This document shows, piece by piece, positions 45,858 through 55,388 of a stretch of 64,000 nucleotides of DNA. How positions within the stretch are numbered: position 1 is the first letter of the stretch; each line of letters begins with the position of its first letter. Made by a program: the position numbers and the translations under genes. The notes under the pieces were generated by a model, which saw only the letters and a program-made list of their open reading frames with translations, was not told the DNA's origin and did no database searches. Origin of the DNA: Sparassis latifolia (lineage: Eukaryota > Basidiomycota > Agaricomycetes > Polyporales > Sparassidaceae); the NCBI GenBank assembly GCA_018466975.1, contig CM031559.1:372001-436000 (forward strand). The letters run 5' to 3'.

Positions 45858-46625
45858 TAGTGTTGTTGGTGGCTTGGCTTCTGAGCCCAAGTCAGGCCAA
45901 GCCGAGCTGTCGAAAGTCCGGCCAAGCCCGGCCAATGCCATCTGGAAGTCTTGCCGCTGGGCCTGGCTTGAGAATGCTCAAGCCCGAGCCGAGCCCGTGA
46001 GCCTGGGGCTTTCGGCGCTATGTGCAGCAAAAATACAGGACTGCCTAACCCAACATCCGGCCTCATTCACACCTCACTGCTACCTTTGCTGACACTCCTG
46101 GGCATACCAGAAAATTCCTCACTTTTACTATGACAACCCCTTCTGTGATATGCTCTTTTTTCCCCCAAAGGTGAGTATCTCCATGACGGTATGATGATAT
46201 TGAAACCCTTATGAACATCATCAGGAATTTGAGAGGTCTCCGTTGCCGCCATCACGTGCCAGATGGAGACCGGATGCTCCTTATCATGCCATATGGAGCC
46301 AGATGGAGACAGATAGAGCCTACGGATAAAATCCAGATTCCTGATGATTCATAGACTGGCACAACTCACCTATAATGCTATCCTATAGGCTGCCAGTCAA
46401 GTTGAGTTGTCAATTTCTTATTGATCAACTATCTGAGTAGGTTACCTAGTAGCTACATACAAAATATTTTTTTTCTTCAGCAGGCCCGGGCTTGAGCCCA
46501 AGCCAAGCCTGAGCCAAGCCCAAGCCCTACCATCAGGCCTAGTTTGGAGTTTGATGAAGCCCAAGCCTGCTAAAGCCAAGCCAAAGCCAGGGCTTTCAGG
46601 CCAAGCCAGGCCCTCAACAACACTA
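45858..46625. mobile_element. hAT-like MITE rich in CCAAGCC repeats
   Basis: The ends TAGTGTTGTTG (45858) and CAACAACACTA (46625) are inverted repeats followed by related GGC.TGGC text. The interior carries many GCCAAGCC/GGCTTGG units near both ends. The flanks CCTGACAG and GACGGCAG are compatible with an 8-bp duplication that later lost GGC on one side. The element splits a minus-strand ORF and itself contains a second MITE at 46219-46346. Confidence 0.55.
46219..46346. mobile_element. MITE-like element B, relative of element A, nested
   Basis: The inverted ends CATCAGGAAT / ATTCCTGATG (12-bp core at 46217-46228 and 46337-46348) and internal GCCAGATGGAGAC repeats resemble element A at 39550-39945. 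It lies inside the hAT-like MITE. Confidence 0.5.
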
Positions 46626-46755
46626 GACGGCAGATATGCTCTGCCAGCTTCTTGTACTGTGCTTGGTTTTGAGGGTAGTCGAAGAAACCATCGTCGACTA
46701 GAGGGGGCGTTAGCCCTGCGGGCAGTAGAGCAGCAAGCTCAAGGAAGGGGTCCAT

Positions 46756-47416
46756 CTGAGGTAGGGCAGCAAGGATTTCGAGCCTATTTCGAATTCGACC
46801 GACGATCGATTATTTATGTCTGTGTAGGCGTTCTTATGTGGCCTCTGCACCTGTTTGGAAATACTTCCATCACTGAATCCGGGAAGATTCCATAACACAG
46901 TTATAACGAGTGTATTCTACATAATGCCTGTAACTGTTACAGCCAGCGCTACGATGGGTTATATGGCTGAGCAATTGCCCAACGACATAATCCAATATAA
47001 CAATAGCATTAGTCGCAGGGCATTATAAACACAGTCAGATCTAGATGCAGAAAAATATATGTCGCGGTTTTGACTGACCTATAGATGGTAATTGGATTCC
47101 TCATGTTCCGGGAAGATGCACACATCTTGCACAGAAATCTTTCCAACATATGCATTCAAACCATTTACATAGTAAAACTAGACTAAGCAGTGCTAGAACA
47201 TTTCACAACACTACCGACAATTCTCGATGCATCCAGAATTCTCTGCAGCCCCACATGCATGCCCTGTCATGGCTCACCTGAGCGCCACCCGTTGCACGCA
47301 AGCCTTCAAATGGCTGCAGCTGCAACTTGAGGAATTAAGCTGAACAGCAGGTTAATTAATGATGCACCCTGATTCGAATCAAGCGACACAACTCAAACGA
47401 AACACACCACATACCA
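46756..47416. other. no gene recognised
   Basis: Short frames only, between the interrupted ORF and the tandem repeat. Confidence 0.4.
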
Positions 47417-47746
47417 ATAACTGGAGCGCGCACACCTGCCTGTTTTCAATGACGCAGTGTCAGCAAGGTGACACTTCACAGTTCACGAGAGAATACAAAA
47501 TACGAAACGCACCGCATAACTAACCGGACCGAGAACACCTACCTCTTTTCGACGACGCAGTGTCAGTGAGAACCCACTTCCTGGTAGAGATACAAGGCTA
47601 CTTGCCTCATACTTATGAGCACACTGTAGAGTACTACTAACTGGAGTGAGAACACGTACCTCTTTTCGACGCAGTGTCGGTAAGAACACACTTCCGGGTA
47701 GAGATACAGGGTTACTTGCCTCATACTTACGAGTGCACTGTAGAGT
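47417..47746. repeat. about three tandem units of roughly 110 bp
   Basis: Units begin with AACTGGAGYGAGAACAC or its variants near 47417, 47520 and 47638. Each contains TTTTCGACGACGCAGTGTCAG, and the last two share ACTTGCCTCATACTTAYGAG. Units 2 and 3 are very similar; unit 1 is more diverged and shorter. Confidence 0.7.
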
Positions 47747-48737
47747 AAAATCATCAACAGATGAAGGCCATCGCTGAAGCGGCGAAGGAAATCAGCGCAG
47801 AGTTCGCGTCTTTTATGCCGACAGCAGGACTATGCTGACAAAACAAATTTCAACGGGTAGGCTCCGAGGAACACACCTCGACTCAGCCCAGTGCGGTCGT
47901 CAGATGGAGACGTATTTATCGAAAGCAGCCCGCAAGTGAGGCTGAAGCTCCGAACATGCCTGGAAGTTGGTCGAGAGTCTCTTGAGATGAGATAGATTTG
48001 GAGACCCGTGTCACGGCTATCACAAAATGTCACAGTGTGTCACGCAGAGTATCGAGGTGACGTGGATCCCATTCCGGCAAAATATTTTACCTCCATTGTG
48101 AGCCAGAAACAATATGGGCTGCAATTTCAATCACCTGTGTATTGCCTTACAATTTTTGGCTAGGTCATGTAAGCGTTACAAATGGTAGAAATGTTGCTGG
48201 TGCATTATGCAGTACCCAAGTCTTCCGGATGGGTTGTGACTGACGTGACGCTCTGTGATTCTTTCCCGGTTCCAGTGATGTCAAGGTACTCAGGCACGGA
48301 CCCCGGTGCGCATCCTACTTATATCCTCGCCTTTGCTACCTCACCGTTACGGCCGCAAAGTTAGTGACGTTCATGAAATGCCATAATCTAAGAATATTAA
48401 CAGCCCGAGAAGGTCTGAAGATGTCTCAAAAATGTGTCGCGCCAATAATGGTACGTTTTGCGCTGTATTATAATAAAGGTGAATTCTGTAGCTGGCAGGT
48501 GCGCCACAGAGCACCAGCGAAGTGGTAGATGACCTGAGAGAAGCAGGACGGTCTCGTAACGAGCCACTCCAACTCCGTGTGCTCAGAATATACAACTTCG
48601 CATCGCTGACTGTACGTCTTCCCAGAAAGCTGTCATGAGCCTGATCTTGTTCCCTGAGGCAGTCATAAAAGACGACGTCGACTCGGACTGCCTGCCTGGC
48701 TTGTATACAGCCTCAGCTGCACGCACTTCCTTCGACA
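47747..48737. other. intergenic, promoter side of the O-methyltransferase
   Basis: No gene is recognised; it should include the O-methyltransferase promoter. Confidence 0.45.
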
Positions 48738-50351
48738 ATGTCCACCACTAGTGCGCGCGCAGAAAAACTTCTCGCCATTGTGGATCTTGTAGTAAATGCC
48801 GCTCAGGTGGTGATACAAGAGTGGACAAAGGAGGACGCTACTGGCGGTCAGAACGCCCTCCCGGCGTCTGTAGATCTCTTCAAGGCTCAGCGCACCATCT
48901 TGGCCGCCTGCGGCTCCTTCACTGAAATTCTACAAGTGCCCCAGAGACGCATCCTAGAAGTTGCTAACCAATTCTTTGAGGCTCGTGCGTTGCACATCGC
49001 GGTCGAGCATCGTGTCGCCCATCACCTTGCCGAGGTCGACCAGGCTGTGGGAATGCCTATCTCTGAGCTCAGCAAGGCCACAGGTCTCCACCCGGGAAAG
49101 CTTTGTGAGTTGTCTTTCCTTTGATGGTCGCGACTTGTTATTGACGATTGTGTTTAGCGCGCATCATGCGGGCCCTCTGCTCCATGCACATCTTTGCCGA
49201 AGTTCAAGACGGATATTTCGCCAACAACACGGTCAGCGCGACGCTCGCAACCAACGAGGCCCTTGAAGCACATGTCCTTTTAGAGTGAGTAATCTGCTAT
49301 TATTGTTAACTCTGGCTGACCTTGCCTAGGGCTTGGGTTTATTATCCGGCCTCGGCAAAGCTTCTGGAGATTGCCGGTGATCCTGTAAAGGGTTGGTCCA
49401 ACTCTGCGACCGATTGCGCTTTCCAGGAGGGACATGGAACCAAGCTCTCTTTCTTTGACTGGCTCGAAGAAGGAATTATACAGCCCGACGGCTCCGTCAA
49501 ACCGCGGCCCGCCCTGGAACAATTCACTGTCGCGATGGTTAATAGTGGTAACGTCCTCGGAACACCGCCCTCATACTGTAAGCCACAGTTGCCGCTGTGG
49601 CATTCCAGCCTTTGATAATGCTCGTGATACTGGCAGACTTTCCATGGGAATCGCTCGGCCCTGCAACAATGGTTGATATAGGCGGTGGCGTTGGTATGTT
49701 TTATATTAATGTAGGACGAGCTTGACTACTGATACGGTATATGGATAGGTGGAATGAGTTTCGATCTCTGCAATCACTTTCCACTCCTCAACTTCGTCGT
49801 CCAGGATCGTCCTGCCGTGATCGAGAAGGCTGAGCCAGTGTGGCAGCGCGAACAGCCAGAAGCACTCAAAGCCGGTCGCGTTCAATTCATGCCTCACGAC
49901 TTCTTCACGGAGAACCCCGTGAAGGGCGCCGACGTGTACCTCCTGCGTCACATCCTGTAAGCATTCTATACGCTGTCCGACCTCTCTTGGCCCTGCTTAG
50001 CATTACAACAGCCACGACTGGGAAGACGACCGCTGCGTCGACATCCTCTCCGCCCTCCGCCCGGCGCTCTCCCCGCACTCGCGGGTGCTCGTGGTTGACA
50101 TGGTGATGAACACGACGCTGGGCTGCCCCGAAATACCGTCCGCGCCGTTCCCGCTGCTCGCAAACTACGGCATTTCTATCCGCTACGCTCACGAGTCTGA
50201 CCTGGTAATGATGTCCATGCTCAATGGCTCGGAGCGCGTCCCGGGCGAATTCCGGTCGCTCGCTCAGCGGGCGGGGCTCGAAGTCACCTGCATGTGGGAG
50301 TGCCCCGGAGACTGCGTGGTTGAGATGCGGTTGCCGTCCGTGAGCCAGTAG
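48738..50351 (+). pseudogene. COMT-type O-methyltransferase; one base short at a splice junction
   Basis: Six exons: 48738-49104, 49158-49284, 49330-49577, 49637-49693, 49749-49956 and 50001-50351, with introns of 44-59 bp. The N-terminal helical dimerisation part (ANQFFEARALHIAVEHRVAH, ISELSKATGLHPGKL) leads to SAM motif I VDIGGGVG, the acidic VVQDRP, and the catalytic His region HDWED. The C-terminus includes YAHESDLVMMSMLNGSER and GLEVTCMWEC. It is a plant-COMT-like family 2 methyltransferase transferring methyl from SAM to a hydroxyl, often in secondary metabolism. The exon sum is one base short of a whole frame. The defect sits at exon 5/intron 5 (ATCCTGTAAGC), where CTG|GTAAGC is expected. 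Adding one G gives 452 aa, the normal length. The cause is either sequencing error or a recent splice-site lesion. Confidence 0.8.
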
Positions 50352-51394
50352 GGAGAGCGAGGTTTCTGTTGAATTGATTAGATGGAGATGGGTATTGGCT
50401 CGTTGACGTTCTTCTTTAGCCGGTGTACGAATACATTGTGGTGCTTTGAGTTTTTGATTGTAGAATCAGTTACAGGGTGTACGAACTCGTTATATCGGTT
50501 GTCGTTCCTCGATGAAGAATGAGTCTGGCACGCCAAGGTCGCGAACATAAACATTAAAGGCATGTACTTACCTTTCGCAGACCAAGCGCAAGTAGCTGGA
50601 TAATTCTATTAAGATGCCCCCAGAAACACAGAAACCCCAATTGCAAGACATATATTCGGCCTACGACACCAGCACGGAAGGTGATCGGACAATAATAAAG
50701 CTATCTAGACAGATAGTCATTGCAGTTAAACCTTCGTCACGCTATTCAGCATGAAGGACAATCAATGTGAATTAAGACAATTACATCCTTGCAATCCACC
50801 TGCATCGACAGGTTGTCAGAGACCATTGCCCGTCGTGTCTCGTCTGAAGCCATCTCCGCGATGTTCAGCGTTGCGGAATATAGTAGTTCTTTTATCACTA
50901 ATGGGGAGTACTGCGATGAAACCCGCTAGGCCGGCCACTCTACCACAACGACCCTCGCACCACTGCCTCGCACTTAGTCGACAACAAGTTCTTCCACGAG
51001 AATTACCCTCAAAGTGAAACTGAGTTCGAGAAATCAAACAAACGCGTCTACCGCCATTTCGAACCTTCTAAAGGATGCCTCACCACTTGCCGTCGGCTCT
51101 TCCCCGACACCACCACCACCGGCATAAGTATGCACCTGAGAGATACTCAGGCTCCTCGCTCGCACTATCCGTTGACATGTCTTCCTCCTTGCTGCTCGCA
51201 TTGTCTGCGACGTGTGCCAACGAACTGAGAATGCACACTCCGCTTTCGCCTCGCTGTATAGTGTCGGCCGAATACAATGGCAAGATTTTGTATAGACATG
51301 GCATTCTCAGACTCATGTTGGGCCACTCTGGCAGAATCCATCAAAATCGTGCCCCCATATGCTCAAAGGACAAAGGTGCACGCACTTGTAAAGA
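50352..51394. other. intergenic, no gene recognised
   Basis: No supported gene. A His-rich shadow frame near 51100 reflects CACCAC repeats. Confidence 0.45.
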
Positions 51395-52815
51395 TGGCCC
51401 GTGAAATACTTTAGAGTGACATAGTTCGGGTTGGGCAGGTCGTTAACGCGCTCATGCAACCGGATGTGTCGTAGTCGCTCGTTCTCGTTCAGACGCGTCA
51501 ACAGACGGGCCATACAAAGCGGCGCAGTAACTTACTCACAGCACTTAGGAAGCCCTTATAGAGACTGTAAGTGAGAAGGAGCTCCGGTAGCTCTCGCAGC
51601 CACATCTTGAGCACACTCGTGACGTTGCTGATGTGAGAACTCCACTCTTCAGCATCGAGATCCACCGAATTGAGGTCTGCGATGATATGTTCAGATCACA
51701 CCACGGGCGTGCAAAATGTACGTACCTCGGTCCAGCCGCTCCTTCATCTCCGCTATCCTCACTGATCCACCTATCATGTATATACCCTGTGACTGCAGTC
51801 CATATTTCTCAATGGCCTGACGGCACTTGATCATGATGGGAGGCAAGTCCTCGCCGTCGCACACCATTTGTTCTGCGAGATCAACGCCAAACGTCGGCTG
51901 CCCTTTGTCCACGACGTGCGCGCTGCTGTTGGCCTTGGCAGTAGGGGGATGAGAGCGCAGGGCCGGAATAGTTGGAAGCTGGAAAATAGCATCAACACAA
52001 GTGGCCCGTTGAATATCATGTAACCACATGCATCTCCTTCTTCTCGGTGCCCGTCTCGGCGAGGTCCACGGTTGTTACCAACACCATGAGCGAACGCATA
52101 GTTCTGCATGTAAGTCTTAAAGTCCGAACGATTATCAATGGACTCAATGATCAACTTAAGACCTGAAGACGCTGTCGTTACTCGTCAGTAGCGGCAAATA
52201 TCAGATAGCCAAAGAGTCTCTTACTGTCGTCGGTCGGCGCGAGCATCGTCCCGTCACTCAAGACGATGTTCTCGTATAGGAACGCGTACCGAGAGAGATG
52301 GTACTGCATTCCTAAATTGATCTCGTCCACGCACTCTTTGAGAGCCTTCCGAGAAAGTAAACTCGGGATTATTGACTAATACTTGAACGAGACAACTTAC
52401 GCGCAAGATTCGAGGCAAGCGGAAATTGAAGTACTCTTGCCGGATCGTTTGAGTCTGCGTGACCATCTTGCGGTACGTATCCGACGTATTGGACATGCGC
52501 GCTCTGACGTCATCTTCTTGCTTTTGAATCTGCGCGTAGGTGTATATTGAATGTAAATCGATCTCGCCGACAATAAGACACGTGCGTTACCCGGGTTGCG
52601 TCCCTTCAGAAGAAGATCCCCCTTCGAAACGGCCTTCCCTATTTCCCGTTTTCCTCCCACATCCCCACGTAAACGACCCTGCACGGCCTCACGGTGAGAT
52701 TCTCTCTCCTTTTGCAACAACAAGCGCTCCAGCTCTTCCGCTGTTACGTCGAAGTTGTTCTTAATCTTCTCCGTCGCTATTTCTGAGTCTTGGAGAGTGC
52801 GTTTGTATCGGTTGG
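51395..52815 (-). pseudogene. F-BAR + RhoGAP protein fragment, truncated at both ends
   Basis: Minus-strand exons in order: TLQDSEIATEKIKNNFDVTA and ELERLLLQKE (F-BAR helices), RMSNTSDTYRKMVTQTQ and YFNFRLPRIL, then GLKLIIESIDNRSDFKTYMQ. A RhoGAP domain follows: TFGVDLAEQMVCDGEDLPP, GIYMIGGSVRIAEMKERLD, VLKMWLRELPELLLTY, and LPNPNYVTLKYFTGHL. Introns of about 50 bp separate these. It resembles Rgd1-type RhoGAPs, which curve membranes and switch off Rho GTPases. The GIYRxxGS arginine finger is replaced by Met (GIYMIGGS), the first ~100 residues are absent, and the GAP domain ends after FTGHL. The 5' end abuts a Plavaka relic. It is clearly non-functional. Confidence 0.75.
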
Positions 52816-53511
52816 CGAGTCACATAGAGTCAATTGTCACGCACGAACAGTCACCGCTAGATTAATGTATGCAAGAACTGTTGGGCCAGAGACACTGCCA
52901 TCATCATCCTGCTGCTCATCAGGGCCCGGTGGCTTGGATACATGGCAGTCAGCTCAGGCTCCTATATTGATGTCTTCAGTCTCGGTAGGATCAGCATCTA
53001 CGAGATCTTTTGATTTTTCAGCATATGGAGTAAAACGGTGTAAAAACTTGACTTACAAATCTTGCGGAATGCATCAGAAAGACATGAACCCTTCAGCATA
53101 CCATGCTTGGTGAAGTCAACATGAGCCGCAGCAAGCTTATTGATCCTCGGATTTGTTCGCAGCATCTGGCCTAGAGCCTGGTATCTGCTTGATCGGCACC
53201 AAGGTTCCTTTACCGCTTTGATATGCTTAGATTCGGTAATGGATGAGCACAGCCCATTAGGGCTTGCGAATTCCCAGATTGAGAACCTGTACTAGTGGCA
53301 GAGAGAATGCTGCCGAGGAAGTGAGATACCGTCAGGTCAATGCCGCAAGTCTCAAAAATCTTCCGGTAGTAATGAAACCGATCCAGGGCATCCTGAAGTG
53401 CATCAAGTGTTTGCTCAGTGTGAACGTTGCGCCGTGCAATATAACAGAAGTCGAGGAAGGCTTGGATGGCCTGCACCATATCCTCGGAGACGTACTCGGC
53501 AATGGCAGCAT

Positions 53512-53729
53512 CAGCAAAACCCAACTTTTACTTAAAAGGGTACTTAAATGACTTAAATGGACTTATGATCCTTATTTAAGGGTATAAGGTCAAAAAGGGG
53601 CCTAATGCATATTACATGAGTGTCTGAAATCAGACTTATGGACACTTATTTGAAGACTTATTGCCTTAAATAAGGGTTGTAAGACCGAAAAGTCAAAATA
53701 GCTCTGTAAGAAAAAGTTGGGTTTTGCTG
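53512..53729. mobile_element. 218-bp MITE with 18-bp perfect TIR, inside the Plavaka relic
   Basis: CAGCAAAACCCAACTTTT (53512-53529) is the exact complement of 53712-53729. AT flanks both sides. The interior is built from ACTTAAAT / TTATTTAAGG motifs and has no ORF. Confidence 0.75.
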
Positions 53730-53779
53730 ATGAGGGAGATAAACCTAGCATATATGTATAAGTTTGCTCATCTTTTAAG

Positions 53780-54210
53780 TAAGATAGACCTCACTCATGC
53801 CCAACCACTTTAAGCGCCATGACATGGTTGTGACCCGACAGTTGCCCGAGAGTGATGCTATTGATCTGGGAGCAATAAGTCAAATTCTGATACCCGATAT
53901 GGTAATGGATGGTGTGGTAAGGGCCACTTATCAGCCAAATATTTACCTGCTGGTTGTTGGCTCTGTTTGGTCGCCGTTCACTTTGGGTTGTTGCCAGCCT
54001 AATTTCTCTCCTATGAGGGTGAAATAAAAAAATGTGCTCCCTGGGAATATTCAAGAAGGTATTCATTAACAATCCCCAGGGAACACATTTCTGATAAAGG
54101 CTTTGTGGAAAGAGGAATTAGACGAGCAAGCACTTTCGCCCGCCATTTTGGTGTAAGCGTGACATTAGATGCCCAACGCGAGTGGTTGGATATGAGTGAG
54201 GCCTATCTTA
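53780..54210. mobile_element. 431-bp MITE with 29-bp TIR, inside the Plavaka relic
   Basis: 53780-53808 (starts TAAGATAGACCTCACTCAT) and the complement of 54182-54210 differ at only a few of 29 positions. In its interior, AAATGTGCTCCCTGGG at about 54032 and CCCAGGGAACACATTT at about 54074 form another 16-bp hairpin. Confidence 0.65.
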
Positions 54211-54870
54211 GCGGAGAACGACAGACCTTCATCAATGCCTTTGAATCGTCTCCTGTCCATTGTTTGAATCCACGGCCCTCGGGAAATCGTCGTAGGCCAG
54301 AGAATGCAGGCACTGCTGCAATGCTGTAAAGGGTGATATGTGTCAGGCCAAACAAAAGTAATTAACGCCATAAGAACCTACCGTTGATCAATATCTGCAA
54401 GAATTCATTTCGCTTCCCTCTTGCTGTGCGTCAATTCAATGTATTCCTCCACCCAACTTACGAGGTGATCCTTGAATGTTCCTTTAATGATTTGATGCAG
54501 AAGATCCGGGGAGAGAAGTTCATGGATATCAGCGTGAGGGAAATCGTTCGTAAAGGGCTGTGGTAACATCAGAAAGTTAGTTCCGTTTGACTCAAAATTT
54601 TCACCCATCAATCAGTTCGGGTCATTGCTCTAACATCGGCATGACTTGGTATGGATGGGTCTGCTATGTAAAGAAATGTCGATGAGACAAAATTGTGTTT
54701 ACCACGATATCCCCGACAAGACCGTACTCATCAAATACCACTGACCTCTCCTTATTTCTAAAATAATCACTCAGCTTCTCTATCATATTCTGATCGCCGC
54801 GCGGTTCCCAATTCGTGCACAGAAGAGCACGAACAGCCGTCGGCCTCGGTCACACACCCACTCTACATCG

Positions 54871-55388
54871 CTCGGATGGTGAATGATATGACGGTAGATT
54901 TACTGAGCAGCTATGCTCATCGTATAGCCCATGGCATGCCAGGGCGGACGACTATTATAGGACGCGTTGTCAGGTCTGGAAAGGGTGATGGAGTTTAGAC
55001 ATTGGCGTACAACCCTAGGTTCGAAACCAGGATGAACGTCTGCACGGAAGGACGTGGTACGCGAGCGAGGATTGATTGCTAACAGTTGACAGTGTGTAGC
55101 CGATTCAATACGGATTCCAAAGCATGATGAACACCGCAACAGCAGGTTTTGTCGCATGTTGGGGTTCATCGATTTCATCACCAGCAATCTGACACAAAAA
55201 TATTGGATCAAATATTGGATCACTGGCACCCACAAGTCTAATATTACAAGCTGGTACAGAGCGTGGTCACGGAACAAAAGCTGATTCGACGAATGCTTAG
55301 AAATTGACGAGGATCTAGAAGGGGAGAGTTTGAGAGACAAAGTTACAGGTAAGCAAACTGTCATCGTCACCGCAGGTCTGAATTTCCT
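54871..55388. other. spacer, no gene recognised
   Basis: Between the Plavaka relic and the ankyrin+vWA stop codon. It contains an isolated AGGTTCGAAACC box, rejected as a tRNA. Confidence 0.45.

Larger units (their letters stand above)
45593..46755 (-). pseudogene. unknown ORF interrupted by a hAT-like MITE
   Basis: Upstream part (46755-46626): DPFLELAALLPAGLTPP...QYKKLAEHICR. Downstream part (45857-45593): QVEALHEYIKNARPYPLKIV...HHVLPEMMHCTAFYEAH. They join in frame when the 768-bp element is removed. No family is recognised. The two halves are coherent in composition, so this was probably a real coding exon. Confidence 0.45.
52830..54870 (-). pseudogene. Plavaka-type (CACTA-like) transposase relic
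   Basis: Segments in order on the minus strand, across frames: NWEPRGDQNMIEKLSDYF and VVFDEYGLVGDIV near 54840-54700, PFTNDFPHADIHELLSPD and QIIKGTFKDHLVSWVEEYIE near 54560-54420, a WTGDDSKALMKV equivalent near 54230, then EYVSEDMVQAIQAFLDFCY and NVHTEQTLDALQDALDRFH at 53500-53380. After that come SSITESKHIKAVKEPW, LGQMLRTNP and SVSGPTVLAYINLA down to about 52830. These are signature segments of basidiomycete Plavaka transposases. Two MITEs lie between ALMKV and AIAEYVSED, and frameshifts are frequent. No terminal repeats were identified. Confidence 0.75.

Noticed and set aside
54960..55040. Box-B-like AGGTTCGAAACC suggesting a tRNA
   Set aside because: The T stem has a mismatch and no acceptor or anticodon stem can be formed around it.
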